From: VRUE01 sp963796705
GTDB lineage: Bacteria; Actinomycetota; Thermoleophilia; Solirubrobacterales; 70-9
Assembly: GCA_963796705.1 (NCBI GenBank)
Contig: CAWCMK010000002.1
Span: 124,001 to 188,000, forward strand
DNA: 64,000 nucleotides
Direction of reading: 5' to 3'
Part shown: positions 43,259-53,623 of the stretch, one piece after another
How positions within the stretch are numbered: the first letter of the stretch is position 1
Layout: each line of letters begins with the position of its first letter
Translations under genes and position numbers: made by a program
The notes under the pieces: generated by a model
The model's input: only the letters and a program-made list of their open reading frames with translations
Databases searched by the model: none
Told to the model about the DNA's origin: nothing

Positions 43259-44329
43259 ATGGCGAGTGGAGACCTGAAGCTTGGCCTCAACCTCGGCTAT
43301 TGGGGAATAGGCCCGGCCGGCGAGGACGCGCTGGAGATCGTCAAGGCGGCCGAGGGCGCCGGCTTTGAGTCGGTCTGGGTGGCCGAGTCCTACGGCTCTG
43401 ATGTGGTCAGCGTCCTCGCATGGCTCGCCGGGCAGACGACGAGGATCAATCTCGGCGCGGCGATCATGCAGGTGCCGGCGCGACCGCCGGCCGCGGCCGC
43501 GATGGCCGGCGCGACGATCGACAGACTCTCAGGCGGGCGCTTCCTGTTCGGCTTCGGTCCCTCGGGCCCGCAGGTCTCCGAAGGCTGGTACGGGGTCCCC
43601 TATGCGAAGCCCTGGGGACGGACGCGCGAGTACATCGAAGTGGTCCGGGCGATAATCGCGCGCCAGGGTCCCCTCGACCATCAGGGCGAGCACTATCAGT
43701 TGCCGCTGCCCGGAGGTGAGGGCAAGGCTCTGAAGCTCAACTTCCACCCGGATCGCAACGAGATCCCGGTCTTCGTCGGTGCGATCGGGCGCCGATCGGT
43801 CGAGATGGCGGCCGAGATCTGCGACGGCTGGATCCCGATCTTCTTCTCGGTTGATGCCTTCGAGGAGACCTGGGGCGAGCACCTGCGGGCCGGCTTTGCC
43901 ACCGGCGGCCGGCAGCGTTCCGATCTCGAGGTCAGCCCCTCGCTGCAGGTTGCCATCGACGGCGACCTGGAGGCGGCCAAGGCGGTCGTGAAGGCAGGCC
44001 TCGTCCTCTATTTCGGTGGCATGGGCAGCCGCAAGACGAACTTCTACGTCGATCTCGCGCATCGCTTCGGCTTTGGCGAGGTCGCCGACGAGGTCCAGCG
44101 CCGCTTCCAGGACGGCGACCGTGGAGGCGCCTTTGAGGCGCTACCCGACGAGATCGTCGAGGCCACCTCCTTGGTCGGCACCGAGGCGGAGGTTGCCGAG
44201 CGGGTGCAGCGCTTCCGTGACGCGGGTATAGACCGACTGATCGTCTCACCCGTCCATGTCGACAGCGCTCAACAGCTGCACACCCTGAAGAGCCTCGCTC
44301 GGATGACGGGCGTCGGGACACAGGCCTAG
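43259..44329 (+). CDS. LLM-class F420-dependent oxidoreductase
   Basis: 356 residues in the luciferase-like TIM-barrel family. KLGLNLGYWGIG starts the barrel, RINLGAAIMQVPARPPAAAA and IDRLSGGRFLFGFGPSGPQV are typical cofactor-side loops, and VFVGAIGRRSVEMAAEICDG is the non-prolyl cis-peptide region. Members reduce or oxidise varied substrates with F420 or FMN; the substrate is unknown. ATG 43259 has TAGGTT 7 nt upstream and no ribosome-binding site. It is divergent from the P-type ATPase gene. Confidence 0.87.
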   Translation: MASGDLKLGLNLGYWGIGPAGEDALEIVKAAEGAGFESVWVAESYGSDVVSVLAWLAGQTTRINLGAAIMQVPARPPAAAAMAGATIDRLSGGRFLFGFGPSGPQVSEGWYGVPYAKPWGRTREYIEVVRAIIARQGPLDHQGEHYQLPLPGGEGKALKLNFHPDRNEIPVFVGAIGRRSVEMAAEICDGWIPIFFSVDAFEETWGEHLRAGFATGGRQRSDLEVSPSLQVAIDGDLEAAKAVVKAGLVLYFGGMGSRKTNFYVDLAHRFGFGEVADEVQRRFQDGDRGGAFEALPDEIVEATSLVGTEAEVAERVQRFRDAGIDRLIVSPVHVDSAQQLHTLKSLARMTGVGTQA

Positions 44330-44389
44330 CGAGTGTCATAGGCTCCCGCGCCCGCATTCGTCCCCGAGTCCAGCACAGCAGAGAACGAG

Positions 44390-45508
44390 ATGAAGATCGG
44401 AGTTCCAAGAGAGACAGCCGAAGGGGAGCGGCGCGTAGCGCTCGTCCCCGATGCGATCAAATCGTTGAAGCGCAACGAGAAGCTCGAGGTGGCGATCGAG
44501 CGTGGTGCCGGCGAGGCAGCCGGTCACCCTGACACTGCTTTCGAGGAGGTGGGCGCGGAGCTCGTTGATCCCGACCTCGCCTGGGGTGCTGAGGTCGTCC
44601 TGCGCGTCGCGGTCCCAAGCCTGGAGGAGATCGGCCGCCTCGATTCGGGTCAGCTGCTGATCGGCCATCTGGCGCCCTGGACCTCGAGCGAGACCAACAG
44701 GGCGCTCGCCGCGGCCGGCGTGACCAGCTTCGCGATGGAGGCGATCCCGCGCACGACGCGGGCTCAGGCGATGGACGCGCTCTCCTCCCAGGCGGCCGCG
44801 GCCGGCTACGCAGCGACGCTTATCGCGGCCCGCGAGTCGGGCCGCTTCTTCGGGATGATGACCACCGCCGCCGGCACGATTCCACCCGCAAAGGTCCTTG
44901 TCCTTGGTGCGGGCGTCGCCGGCCTGCAGGCGGTCGCCACGGCGAAGCGTCTGGGCGCGGTCGTGACCGGCTTTGACATTCGCCGCGCCGCCTGGGAGCA
45001 GATCGCCTCACTCGGCGGCCGCCCCCTCGAGCTCGACTTCATTCCCGACGCCGAGGGCGAGGGAGGCTACGCCAGGCCGCTGACCGAGGAGGAGGACGCC
45101 CGGGTCCGCGAGGCGCTCGGCAAAAACGCGGCCAAACAAGACATTGTGATCACCACAGCGGCGATCCCAGGCCGGCCGGCGCCGCTGCTGATCACCGCCG
45201 AGGCGGTGCGTGGCATGCAGCCGGGCTCGGTGATCGTCGATCTCGCCGCCGAGACCGGCGGCAACTGCGAGCTGACCAGGTCTGGGGAGACGCTGGTCGA
45301 TGGCGGCGTAACTGTGGTTGGCCCCCGCAATCTGGCCAGCGAGATGCCGGCGCCCGCCTCGCAGCTCTACGCCAGGAATCTCGAGAACCTGCTCGGTCTG
45401 ATGGTGGGTGAGGACGGCGAGCTGAGGATCGACTTCGAGGACGACATCCTCGCCGCCGCGTGCATCACCGACGGCGGCGAGATCAAGAACGAGAGGGCGG
45501 CCAAATGA
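44390..45508 (+). CDS. pntAA: NAD(P)+ transhydrogenase, alpha-1 subunit (NAD-binding domain I)
   Basis: 372 residues, same family as alanine dehydrogenase. MKIGVPRETAEGERRVALVP opens the protein, VLVLGAGVAGLQAVATAKRL is the NAD site, and RAAWEQIASLGGRPLELDF and AIPGRPAPLLITAEAV follow. This soluble subunit passes a hydride between NAD(H) and domain III. With pntAB and pntB it forms the proton-driven transhydrogenase that makes NADPH. A TAGGCT hexamer at 44339 would give a ~40-nt leader; GAGAACGAG precedes the ATG. Confidence 0.92.
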   Translation: MKIGVPRETAEGERRVALVPDAIKSLKRNEKLEVAIERGAGEAAGHPDTAFEEVGAELVDPDLAWGAEVVLRVAVPSLEEIGRLDSGQLLIGHLAPWTSSETNRALAAAGVTSFAMEAIPRTTRAQAMDALSSQAAAAGYAATLIAARESGRFFGMMTTAAGTIPPAKVLVLGAGVAGLQAVATAKRLGAVVTGFDIRRAAWEQIASLGGRPLELDFIPDAEGEGGYARPLTEEEDARVREALGKNAAKQDIVITTAAIPGRPAPLLITAEAVRGMQPGSVIVDLAAETGGNCELTRSGETLVDGGVTVVGPRNLASEMPAPASQLYARNLENLLGLMVGEDGELRIDFEDDILAAACITDGGEIKNERAAK

Positions 45509-45536
45509 GCGCCAGGATCGCAGTCGTGGATGGCCG

Positions 45537-45895
45537 ATGAACCTGTTCTCTGAGATCACGATCTTCGTGCTGTCGATCTTCGTCGGCTTCGAGGTGATTT
45601 CGAAGGTGCCGACAACCCTGCACACGCCGCTGATGTCGCAGACCAACGCGATTCACGGGATCGTGATGCTCGGTGGGCTGATCGTCGTCGGTGAGGCGAA
45701 TGACCCGCTCGAGTACGTGATCGGCACGATCGCGATCGCCTTCGGGGCGATCAACATCGTCGGCGGTTTCATGGTCACCGACCGGATGCTCGGGATGTTC
45801 TCGAGGAAGAGGCCCGCCGCCTCAGCGACCGATCAGGCGGAGCATTCAGAGGCGGATTCGTCCGATCTTCCGGAGCCGGAGGCGGCGGACGAAAA

Positions 45896-45899
<4 letters not shown>
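45537..45899 (+). CDS. pntAB: NAD(P)+ transhydrogenase, alpha-2 subunit (membrane)
   Basis: 120 residues with about three or four membrane segments. VISKVPTTLHTPLMSQTNAI and GIVMLGGLIVVGEAND are the standard landmarks of the PntAB subunit. It contributes part of the proton channel. An acidic C-terminal tail (EADSSDLPEPEAADEK) extends into the cytoplasm; its glutamates are GAG except the last. The stop overlaps the pntB start (ATGA). Confidence 0.9.
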
Positions 45900-47302
<1,403 letters not shown>

Positions 47303-47570
47303 GCGCCTCCAAACCGGCACCGACGCAACGCCCGCTGCCGAGGTTCGGCTCCTGAGCCGCGCGTCGCAGGAGTGGGAGGCGTTGAACCCGAACCAGCGAG
47401 ATCCTCGCTCAGCCGCCGTTTTCCGGCGAGATCGATCCCAGCTCTGGCGGGTCCTCAGGCAGCGAAACCCTGACACAGAAGCCCCTGGGCCGCGAACGGT
47501 CCCACCAGCCGGCGCTTTCGCCGCTCAAACTTGAGGGGCCAGGTGGATCGTTTGCTGCGCCACGGCCGCG

Positions 47571-48338
47571 CTACTTCGGCGGCATCCGCAGCGCCCCGTC
47601 GAGGCGGATCGTCTCCCCGTTCAGCATCGGGTTGGTGATGACCGCGGCGACCATCTGTGCGTACTCGGCCGGGCGGCCCAGACGGGAGGGGTGTGGAATG
47701 CCGGCGCCGAGCGCCTGGCGCGCCTCCCGCGGGAGCGCCTCCAGTAGTGGCGTGTCGAACAGGCCCGGTGCGATCGTCACGACGCGGATCCCGCGGCCGG
47801 CCAGATCGCGCGCCGCCGGCAGCGTCATTCCCACGATGCCCGCCTTTGAGGCCGCGTATGCGACCTGGCCGATCTGACCGTCGAATGCCGCGATTGAGGC
47901 CGTGTTGACGCAGATGCCGCGCTCGCCCTCCTCGTCGGCCTGGTTGGCGCTCATCGCGGCGGCGGCCTGGCTGAGCACGTTGAAGGTCCCGATCAAATTG
48001 ATCGAGATCACCCTGGTGAACATCTCCAGGTTGTGGGCGCCGCCCTTATGGGCGACCCGCTCGGCCCAGCCGACCCCCGCGCAGCAGACGGAAATCCGAA
48101 GGCCGCGCTCCCCGCTTGCAGCCTGCTCGACGGCGGCGGCCACCGCCGCTCCGTCGGTCACGTCGGCGCTCAGGAAGCTCGCCGCGGCGCCGAGCTCCGC
48201 AGCCAGCGCCTCGCCCCTTTCGGAATTGAGGTCGACGATCGTTACCTGTGCCCCGGCCTCGACCAAGGCGCGCGCTGTCGCCTCGCCGAGCCCCGAGGCT
48301 CCGCCCGCGACAAGCGCCGCTACTCCGTCGATCCGCAT
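47571..48338 (-). CDS. Short-chain dehydrogenase (3-hydroxyacyl-CoA dehydrogenase type II-like)
   Basis: 255 residues. ALVAGGASGLGEATARALVE is the NAD-binding loop with an aspartate after strand 2 (TIVDLNSERG), favouring NAD. The catalytic set is SIAAFDG and AYAASKAGIVGMTLPAARDL. IAPGLFDTPLLEALP and the ending GETIRLDGALRMPPK are typical of HSD17B10-like 3-hydroxyacyl-CoA dehydrogenases. It could serve beta-oxidation. ATG 48338 has TAGGCT 9 nt upstream. It is divergent from the egtB gene. Confidence 0.88.
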   Translation of the reverse strand: MRIDGVAALVAGGASGLGEATARALVEAGAQVTIVDLNSERGEALAAELGAAASFLSADVTDGAAVAAAVEQAASGERGLRISVCCAGVGWAERVAHKGGAHNLEMFTRVISINLIGTFNVLSQAAAAMSANQADEEGERGICVNTASIAAFDGQIGQVAYAASKAGIVGMTLPAARDLAGRGIRVVTIAPGLFDTPLLEALPREARQALGAGIPHPSRLGRPAEYAQMVAAVITNPMLNGETIRLDGALRMPPK

Positions 48339-48404
48339 CGCCGGCGCAGCCTATTTCAGAAGCCGGTGACCGGACCCCTATAGGGTCCTCGCATTGCCAC
48401 CGAG

Positions 48405-49523
48405 GTGAGGCCCACCACCAAGGATGCGATCGCGGGACATCTCGCCGAGGCGCGCCGCTGCACCTTGGAGCTGATCGAGCCGCTCGACGATGAGCAGCTG
48501 AACCGGGTCTACTCCTCGCTCCTCAGCCCCCTCGCCTGGGACCTGGGTCACATCGCCAACTTTGAGGAGCGCTGGCTGGTGCAGAGGGTCGGCGCTCGCG
48601 AACCGCTGCACGGCGAGCTCGGTCGCCTCTATGACGCCATCGAGAACCCGCGGCGGGCGCGCGGCGAGCTGCCGATCCTGCGCGACGCCGAGCTGCGCTC
48701 CTACCTCGCCGACGTCCGCGAGCGCACCCTGGAGGTGCTCGAGGAAGTGGAGGTCGGCGATGAGGTCGAGGACCCTCTTCTGCGGCGCGGCTTCGTCTAC
48801 GAAATGCTGGTCGCGCATGAGCACCAACACAACGAGACTATGCTCCAGCTGCTGCAGATGGTCGACGGCTATCGGAGCTCCCGCGAGCCCTCCGGAGTCC
48901 CCGCGCCTCCAGCGGGCGATGGTCCCAACTCGGTCACCGTTCCCGCGGGAACCCATCAGATTGGCGCCCAGCCGCTCGCTGAGGGCTTCTCCTATGACAA
49001 CGAGCGCCGCCGCCACGAGGTCGAGCTCGGCGCCTTTGAGATCGACCGCCTGCCCGTCTCAAACGGCGAGTATGCGCACTATTTGCAGGAGACCGGCGCC
49101 GAGCCCCCGATGTATTGGCAACCAGACGGGGATAAGGACTGGGTGCGCACCGCGAGCGGAGCCCCGCGGCCACTGGACCCCGCCGAGCCCGTCGTCCACA
49201 TCTGCTGGCATCAGGCTCGCGCCTATGCCGAATGGGCCGGAAAGCGCCTGCCAAGCGAGCAGGAGTGGGAGGTAGCGCAGGCGCAGCTGGGCGGGACCGG
49301 TGAGGTTTGGGAGTGGACCTCCTCGCACTTCCTCGCCTACCCGGGCTTTGAGGCCTTCCCCTATCCCGAGTACTCGCAGGTCTTTCTCGGCGAGCGCTAC
49401 CGCGTCCTGCGCGGCTCCTCCTGGGCCACCCACCCGAGCCTCGTGCGGCCCAGCTTCCGCAACTGGGACCTGCCCCAGCGGCGGCAGATCTTCGCCGGAG
49501 TCCGCTGCGCGAGGGACGCATGA
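48405..49523 (+). CDS. egtB: Ergothioneine biosynthesis protein EgtB (sulfoxide synthase), compact form
   Basis: 372 residues. An N-terminal DinB-like domain has the iron-binding His set (LAWDLGHIANFEERW; MLVAHEHQHNETMLQLLQ), and the C-terminal FGE-sulfatase-like domain ends with YRVLRGSSWATHPSLVRPSF and RQIFAGVRCA. EgtB joins cysteine-type thiols to trimethylhistidine with oxygen and iron. Between LPSEQEWEVAQAQ and GEVWEWTSS only a few residues remain, whereas long forms carry about 45 more there. The GTG start has only weak ribosome-binding features. It overlaps egtD by 4 bp. Confidence 0.88.
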   Translation: MRPTTKDAIAGHLAEARRCTLELIEPLDDEQLNRVYSSLLSPLAWDLGHIANFEERWLVQRVGAREPLHGELGRLYDAIENPRRARGELPILRDAELRSYLADVRERTLEVLEEVEVGDEVEDPLLRRGFVYEMLVAHEHQHNETMLQLLQMVDGYRSSREPSGVPAPPAGDGPNSVTVPAGTHQIGAQPLAEGFSYDNERRRHEVELGAFEIDRLPVSNGEYAHYLQETGAEPPMYWQPDGDKDWVRTASGAPRPLDPAEPVVHICWHQARAYAEWAGKRLPSEQEWEVAQAQLGGTGEVWEWTSSHFLAYPGFEAFPYPEYSQVFLGERYRVLRGSSWATHPSLVRPSFRNWDLPQRRQIFAGVRCARDA

Positions 49524-50527
49524 GCATCGCGATCGAGGTCCACCTCGACGCCCAGGCCTCGGCGACGATGGCCCGCGACGTTCGCCGCGGCCTGCTGACG
49601 ATTCCCAAGGAGCTCTCGCCGAAGTACTTCTATGACGAGCGCGGCTCGCGTCTCTTCGAGCGGATCACCGAGCTCCAGGAGTACTACCCGACCCGCGCCG
49701 AGCGCGAGATCCTCGCCGGCCGGGCGGCTGAGATCGTCGCCGCTGCCGGCAATCCGACGGCGCTGGTCGAGCTCGGATCGGGCTCGGCGGCAAAGACCCG
49801 CCACCTACTGAGCGCGATGCGCGCAGCTGGCTCGCTGCAGACCTACGTCCCAGTCGACATCTCCGAGGAGATCACCCAGCGCACGGCGGAGCGCTTGGTC
49901 GACGAGTACCCGGGGCTCGACGTTCGCGGTCTGGTCTGCGACTTCGAGCACCATCTGGAGCGGATTCCCGACACCGGCGAGGAACGCCTGATCGCCTTTC
50001 TGGGCGGCACGATCGGCAACCTCTACCCCTACCAGCGCCGTTCCTTCATGTGCCGGATCGCCGCCCTGATGTTCCCTGGCGACCACTTCCTGCTCGGCAC
50101 CGACCTGATCAAGGACAGGGCCCGCCTTGAGGCCGCCTATGACGACGCCCAGGGCGTCACCGCCGAGTTCAACAAGAACGTGCTCGAGGTCCTCAATCGC
50201 GAGATGGGGGGCGACTTTGACCCCGACACGTTCGAGCACGTCGCCCGCTATGACGCGGAGCAGGAGCGGATGGATATCCGCCTGCGCTCGCAGATCGCCC
50301 AGCAGGTGTGGCTCGCCGGAATCGATCTGACCGTCGAGTTCGCCGCCGGGGAGGAGCTGCGCACGGAGATCTCGACCAAGTTCACCCACGAGCGCCTCGA
50401 GGCCGTGTACGCCCACGCCGGGCTCGAGCTGTGCGGCTGGTTCACCGACGCCGCCGGCGATTACGCCCTCAGCCTCGCGCGCCGTCCTGCCGCCGAGGGG
50501 GGCGAGTCGGCGAAGGCGCCGGCCTAG
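49520..50527 (+). CDS. egtD: L-histidine N-alpha-methyltransferase EgtD
   Basis: 335 residues. KELSPKYFYDERGSRLFERI and ELQEYYPTRAEREIL are the histidine-side landmarks, and LVELGSGSAAKTRHLLSAM is the S-adenosylmethionine site. FLGGTIGNLYPYQR and LLGTDLIKD follow. EgtD makes hercynine (trimethylhistidine), the EgtB substrate. The ATG lies in the egtB stop (ATGA). No egtA, egtC or egtE is seen nearby, so the pathway may use cysteine directly or have genes elsewhere. The stop overlaps the convergent LLM gene by 4 bp. Confidence 0.92.
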   Translation: MSIAIEVHLDAQASATMARDVRRGLLTIPKELSPKYFYDERGSRLFERITELQEYYPTRAEREILAGRAAEIVAAAGNPTALVELGSGSAAKTRHLLSAMRAAGSLQTYVPVDISEEITQRTAERLVDEYPGLDVRGLVCDFEHHLERIPDTGEERLIAFLGGTIGNLYPYQRRSFMCRIAALMFPGDHFLLGTDLIKDRARLEAAYDDAQGVTAEFNKNVLEVLNREMGGDFDPDTFEHVARYDAEQERMDIRLRSQIAQQVWLAGIDLTVEFAAGEELRTEISTKFTHERLEAVYAHAGLELCGWFTDAAGDYALSLARRPAAEGGESAKAPA

Positions 50528-51453
50528 GGAGCGAGTGCCTCGATCAGCTCCCCGAGACCGTCGGGCGTCGTGATCGGCGTCAGGATCGGCAGCGTCACGC
50601 CACCGGCGACAAAGGCTTCCAGCCGCTCCTTCATCTGCTCGGGGGGGCCGAAGATGAACGTGTCCTCGATCAGCTCCCATGGTGCCGCCTGCGCAGCGGC
50701 CTGCCGCTCGCCCGCCTGCCAGGCATCGAGCATCGCCTCGATCCGCTCGCCGTAGCCCAGCCACCGGTAGAAGTCCGCGTAGACCGGCACCGTGATGTAG
50801 GAGGAGAACATGAAGCGGGCCAGCGGCTCGACCGCCTCCCGCTCGCCCGGCAAGCAGAAGAAGCGACAGAGCAGCTCAAAGTCCTGTGCGGCCCCGTCCA
50901 GCTGGGTCCTCACCTGCGGCAGACCTCCGAGGGGCAGGAAGTTGGTGAAGGCACCGTCGGCGCGCTCAACCGCCAGGTCCAGCATCCGTCCGCGCAATGC
51001 TGCGAGCACAATCGGGACCCGTTCGGTGGGCGCCGATTCGAGCTTGAAACCCGTTGCGGTGCGCTCCCCTGCTAGCGCGACCTCGAGGAAGTCAAGCGTC
51101 TCTCTGACCTTGGAGAGGGGCCTCTGGAATGGGATTCCGTTCCAGCCTTCGACGATCCGGTCTGAGGAGGAGCCGATCCCCAACACAAAGCGTCCCGTGG
51201 AGGCATCGGCGAGCGCCGCCGCCTGCTGGGCCAGCAACGCGGGGCCGCGCTGGAAGACGCCGACGATGCCGGTGCCGAGCCGCGCCCGCTCGGTCCAGGC
51301 GGCACTCAGGGCGAGCGGCGTGAATCCGTCGGGGCCGGCGGTCTCGCCGCTCCAGAGGTCGGTGTAGCCGGCCGCCTCGGCGCGCCTGATGAGCTCCTCG
51401 CTGGCGCCCAGCGGTGTCCCTGGCAGCGGCAGCGTCAAACCCCATCGCGACAT
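50524..51453 (-). CDS. LLM-class F420-dependent oxidoreductase
   Basis: 309 residues. WGLTLPLPGTPLGASEELIR opens the barrel; YTDLWSGETAGPDGFTPLAL and LGTGIVGVFQRGPALLAQQA are typical luciferase-like segments, and FVLGIGSSSDRIVEGWNGIP lines the cofactor site. APTERVPIVLAALRGRMLDL is the cis-peptide region. It differs clearly from the LLM protein at 43259, so substrates probably differ. Two in-frame ATGs (51453 and 51444) are near the start. It is convergent with egtD. Confidence 0.85.
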   Translation of the reverse strand: MSRWGLTLPLPGTPLGASEELIRRAEAAGYTDLWSGETAGPDGFTPLALSAAWTERARLGTGIVGVFQRGPALLAQQAAALADASTGRFVLGIGSSSDRIVEGWNGIPFQRPLSKVRETLDFLEVALAGERTATGFKLESAPTERVPIVLAALRGRMLDLAVERADGAFTNFLPLGGLPQVRTQLDGAAQDFELLCRFFCLPGEREAVEPLARFMFSSYITVPVYADFYRWLGYGERIEAMLDAWQAGERQAAAQAAPWELIEDTFIFGPPEQMKERLEAFVAGGVTLPILTPITTPDGLGELIEALAP

Positions 51454-51583
51454 GGGGGGACCCTATCCCGAGAACCGTCGCGAGCGTCGAATCCGATTTT
51501 TCCCGGAGGCCGGCGCCGCCGGTCACTTCGCCGGCTCCGACGCGCGGCGGCAGATCCGGCTGATTTGACTATGGTCCCTGCAG

Positions 51584-52582
51584 ATGGAGGGAACCCAGCA
51601 GGCCAAGCCCGACCGCAACCTCGCGTTGGAGCTGGTGCGGGTCACCGAGGCGGCGGCCCTGGCCGCGGCCCGCTGGGTCGGACGCGGCGACAAGATCGCC
51701 GCCGACGGGGCGGCGGTTGATGCGATGCGTCTCGTTCTCGAGTCGGTCGCGATGGACGGCACCGTGGTGATCGGCGAGGGCGAGAAGGACGAAGCACCGA
51801 TGCTCTTCAACGGCGAGCGAATCGGTGACCACAGCCCGCCGGTCGTAGATATCGCCGTCGACCCGCTCGAGGGGACGACGCTCTGTGCCCGTGGTATGCC
51901 GAGCGCGCTGGCGGTGATCGCCCTGGCCGAGAAGGGCTCGATGTTCGACCCCGGTCCCTGCGTCTACATGGAGAAGATGGCCGGCGGTGAGGAGATCGCC
52001 GACCTACTCGACCTCGACCGGCCGCTGCCGGAGACCCTGCGACTGATCGCCGAGCGCAAGGAAGGTAGCGTCGGCGACGTGACCGTTGTAATGCTCGACC
52101 GCCCGCGACACGAGGAAGCGATGCGCGAGGTCCGCGAAGCCGGTGCTCGCATCCGCCTGATCTCCGACGGCGACGTCTCTGCGGCGCTGCTCGCCGTGAG
52201 CGAACGTTCACCGGTTGACCTCCTGTGGGGAATCGGCGGTACCCCGGAGGGGGTCCTCGCGGCCGCCGCCCTGAAGTCGATGGGCGGCCAGCTTCTCGGC
52301 CGGCTTTGGCCACGCGACGAGGAGGAGCGCCGAGCGGCGATCGACGCCGGCTATGACCTCGACCGCGTGCTCAGCGCTGATGACCTCTGCTCTGGCGAGG
52401 ACGTCTTCTTCTCGGCGACAGGGGTGACCGACGGCGACGTCCTGCAGGGCGTTCGCTACCGCGGTCCCGGGGCGACCACCGAATCGCTGGTGATGCGCTC
52501 GCGCTCAGGGACGGTGCGGCGCATCAACGCCCGCCACGATCGCTCGAAGCTGCGGGCGATCATCGGCGAGCGCTACGGCTAG
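51584..52582 (+). CDS. glpX: Fructose-1,6-bisphosphatase, class II
   Basis: 332 residues. RWVGRGDKIAADGAAVDAMR, GTVVIGEGEKDEAPMLFNGE and DIAVDPLEGTTLCARGMPSA carry the metal-binding acidic residues of GlpX. IRLISDGDVSAALLAV and LLWGIGGTPEGVLAAAALKS follow. It dephosphorylates fructose-1,6-bisphosphate in gluconeogenesis, which suits acetate growth. ATG 51584 has TATGGT 8 nt upstream, a leaderless layout. The stop overlaps the convergent YihY gene by 4 bp. Confidence 0.93.
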   Translation: MEGTQQAKPDRNLALELVRVTEAAALAAARWVGRGDKIAADGAAVDAMRLVLESVAMDGTVVIGEGEKDEAPMLFNGERIGDHSPPVVDIAVDPLEGTTLCARGMPSALAVIALAEKGSMFDPGPCVYMEKMAGGEEIADLLDLDRPLPETLRLIAERKEGSVGDVTVVMLDRPRHEEAMREVREAGARIRLISDGDVSAALLAVSERSPVDLLWGIGGTPEGVLAAAALKSMGGQLLGRLWPRDEEERRAAIDAGYDLDRVLSADDLCSGEDVFFSATGVTDGDVLQGVRYRGPGATTESLVMRSRSGTVRRINARHDRSKLRAIIGERYG

Positions 52583-53475
52583 TCCTCCTCGCAGCCGCAG
52601 GGACCCCGGCTGGGGGGCGCGCCGTTTCCGTAAGGCATCTCCCCGGTCTCGTGCAGCTCATGGCGCAGACTGTTGATCACGGCCCCGATCAGGATCGCAA
52701 GGCTCAGCACATAGAACCACAGCAGGGCGATGAGGATGAAGCCGAGGGTCGAGCCCAAGCGCGAGAGGCTCGAGATGTTGGAGAGGTAGACCGGGAAGAG
52801 CCAGTTGGCGATCGTCATCCCCGCCGTGACGAAGACCGCGCCCGGCCAGACGTCGCGCCATGGCATGCGGCCCTTGGGCACCGCCCAGAAGATCACGCAG
52901 CAGATCACGAAGGTGATCAGCACCGCGGCGCCGAGCAGCAGGACCGTGTCAATGGCCTGAATGTCGGACAGACCGAAAGGCAATCTGTCGGTGCTGGAGA
53001 CCAGCGCGCTCTCCATGGTCGGCACGAAGATGCTGGCGGCGATGAAGAGGACGACCACCGCGAGCATCGCAAAGGAGAAGCGCTTCTGCTCGACCCAGCC
53101 GCGGCACTCGACGTGGTATATGCGGCAAAAGGCGGTGTCCATCGCCCCCCAGAAGGAGGCGCCGATCCAGAGCGAGCCGACGAAGGCCGCGATTCCGATC
53201 GTCGTCGAGTTTTCCTGGATGCGATTGAGGACGTCGGTCAGCGTGTGCTGCTCGACGTTGGGGAAGAGCCGCTGGAGGTCGTTGACGACGCTGCTCTCGA
53301 CCCCGTGGATCTTCAGCACCTGACCGCCGATGAAGAGGATCATCAGGGCGAAGGGAAAGACCGCCAACATCAGGTTGTAGGCGACCATCGCCGAGAGCCC
53401 TGTGACGTTCTCCCGGTATGCCCGTTGCCAAAAAGCGCGCAGCCAGGGGCGGGATTTTGGGGGGGAATTCGGCAT
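52579..53475 (-). CDS. YihY/UPF0761 family inner membrane protein
   Basis: 298 residues with six membrane segments. WQRAYRENVTGLSAMVAYNL at the N-terminus, ASFWGAMDTAFCRIYHVECR and FIALLWFYVLSLAILIGAVI are typical of the YihY (formerly RNase BN-like) family of unknown function. VVFIAASIF forms a central helix. The first outside loop has two GAG and one GAA, an exception to the window codon trend. Its ATG sits on the -35 box of the promoter upstream of sigA, so the two divergent genes share a very tight control region. Confidence 0.85.
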   Translation of the reverse strand: MPNSPPKSRPWLRAFWQRAYRENVTGLSAMVAYNLMLAVFPFALMILFIGGQVLKIHGVESSVVNDLQRLFPNVEQHTLTDVLNRIQENSTTIGIAAFVGSLWIGASFWGAMDTAFCRIYHVECRGWVEQKRFSFAMLAVVVLFIAASIFVPTMESALVSSTDRLPFGLSDIQAIDTVLLLGAAVLITFVICCVIFWAVPKGRMPWRDVWPGAVFVTAGMTIANWLFPVYLSNISSLSRLGSTLGFILIALLWFYVLSLAILIGAVINSLRHELHETGEMPYGNGAPPSRGPCGCEED

Positions 53476-53502
53476 TGACTTCAGAAAGTGAAGCAGTAGA
53501 AT
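53475..53502 (+). promoter_or_regulatory. Near-consensus promoter upstream of sigA
   Basis: TTGACT (53475-53480), a 16-bp spacer and TAGAAT (53497-53502) form the best -35/-10 pair seen in the window. Transcription would start near 53509, about 115 nt before the sigA start. A hairpin followed by six T residues lies between. Confidence 0.7.
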
Positions 53503-53508
53503 GCGAAC

Positions 53509-53597
53509 AGGCGTTTGAGTGGCCAGGGCGCCTAGCAGCGACCCACGCAGCGCAGATTAATTTGCTTCGCGGACCGGTTCGCCGGTCCATTTTTTCG
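53509..53597 (+). ncRNA. Possible short leader or small RNA between sigA promoter and its gene
   Basis: A transcript from the strong promoter to the terminator-like hairpin would be about 88 nt. AGGCG (53510-53514) and CGCCT (53529-53533) can pair as a 5' stem-loop, and the terminator hairpin follows. It has no open frame of note. It does not match the SRP RNA or 6S RNA features I know. It may be a stand-alone small RNA or an attenuated leader of sigA; this is inferred from promoter and terminator alone. Confidence 0.4.
53571..53595 (+). terminator. Intrinsic terminator-like hairpin in sigA leader
   Basis: GGACCGG (53571-53577) and CCGGTCC (53582-53588... loop TTCG) form a perfect 7-bp stem, followed by ATTTTTT. 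It is the only classical stem-plus-T-tract found in the window. It lies downstream of a strong promoter and 29 bp before the sigA ATG, in the sense orientation. Confidence 0.75.
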
Positions 53598-53623
53598 CGA
53601 CTTTCTGCCCTGATGGGCCTTTC

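Noticed and set aside
47303..47570. Open frames in the gap between pntB and the short-chain dehydrogenase
   Set aside because: Products are charged, without any recognisable domain or start signal; I see nothing functional here.
53509..53597. SRP RNA or 6S RNA as identity of the short transcript before sigA
   Set aside because: No GGAAGGAAGCAG-type SRP loop and no long open bubble typical of 6S RNA.
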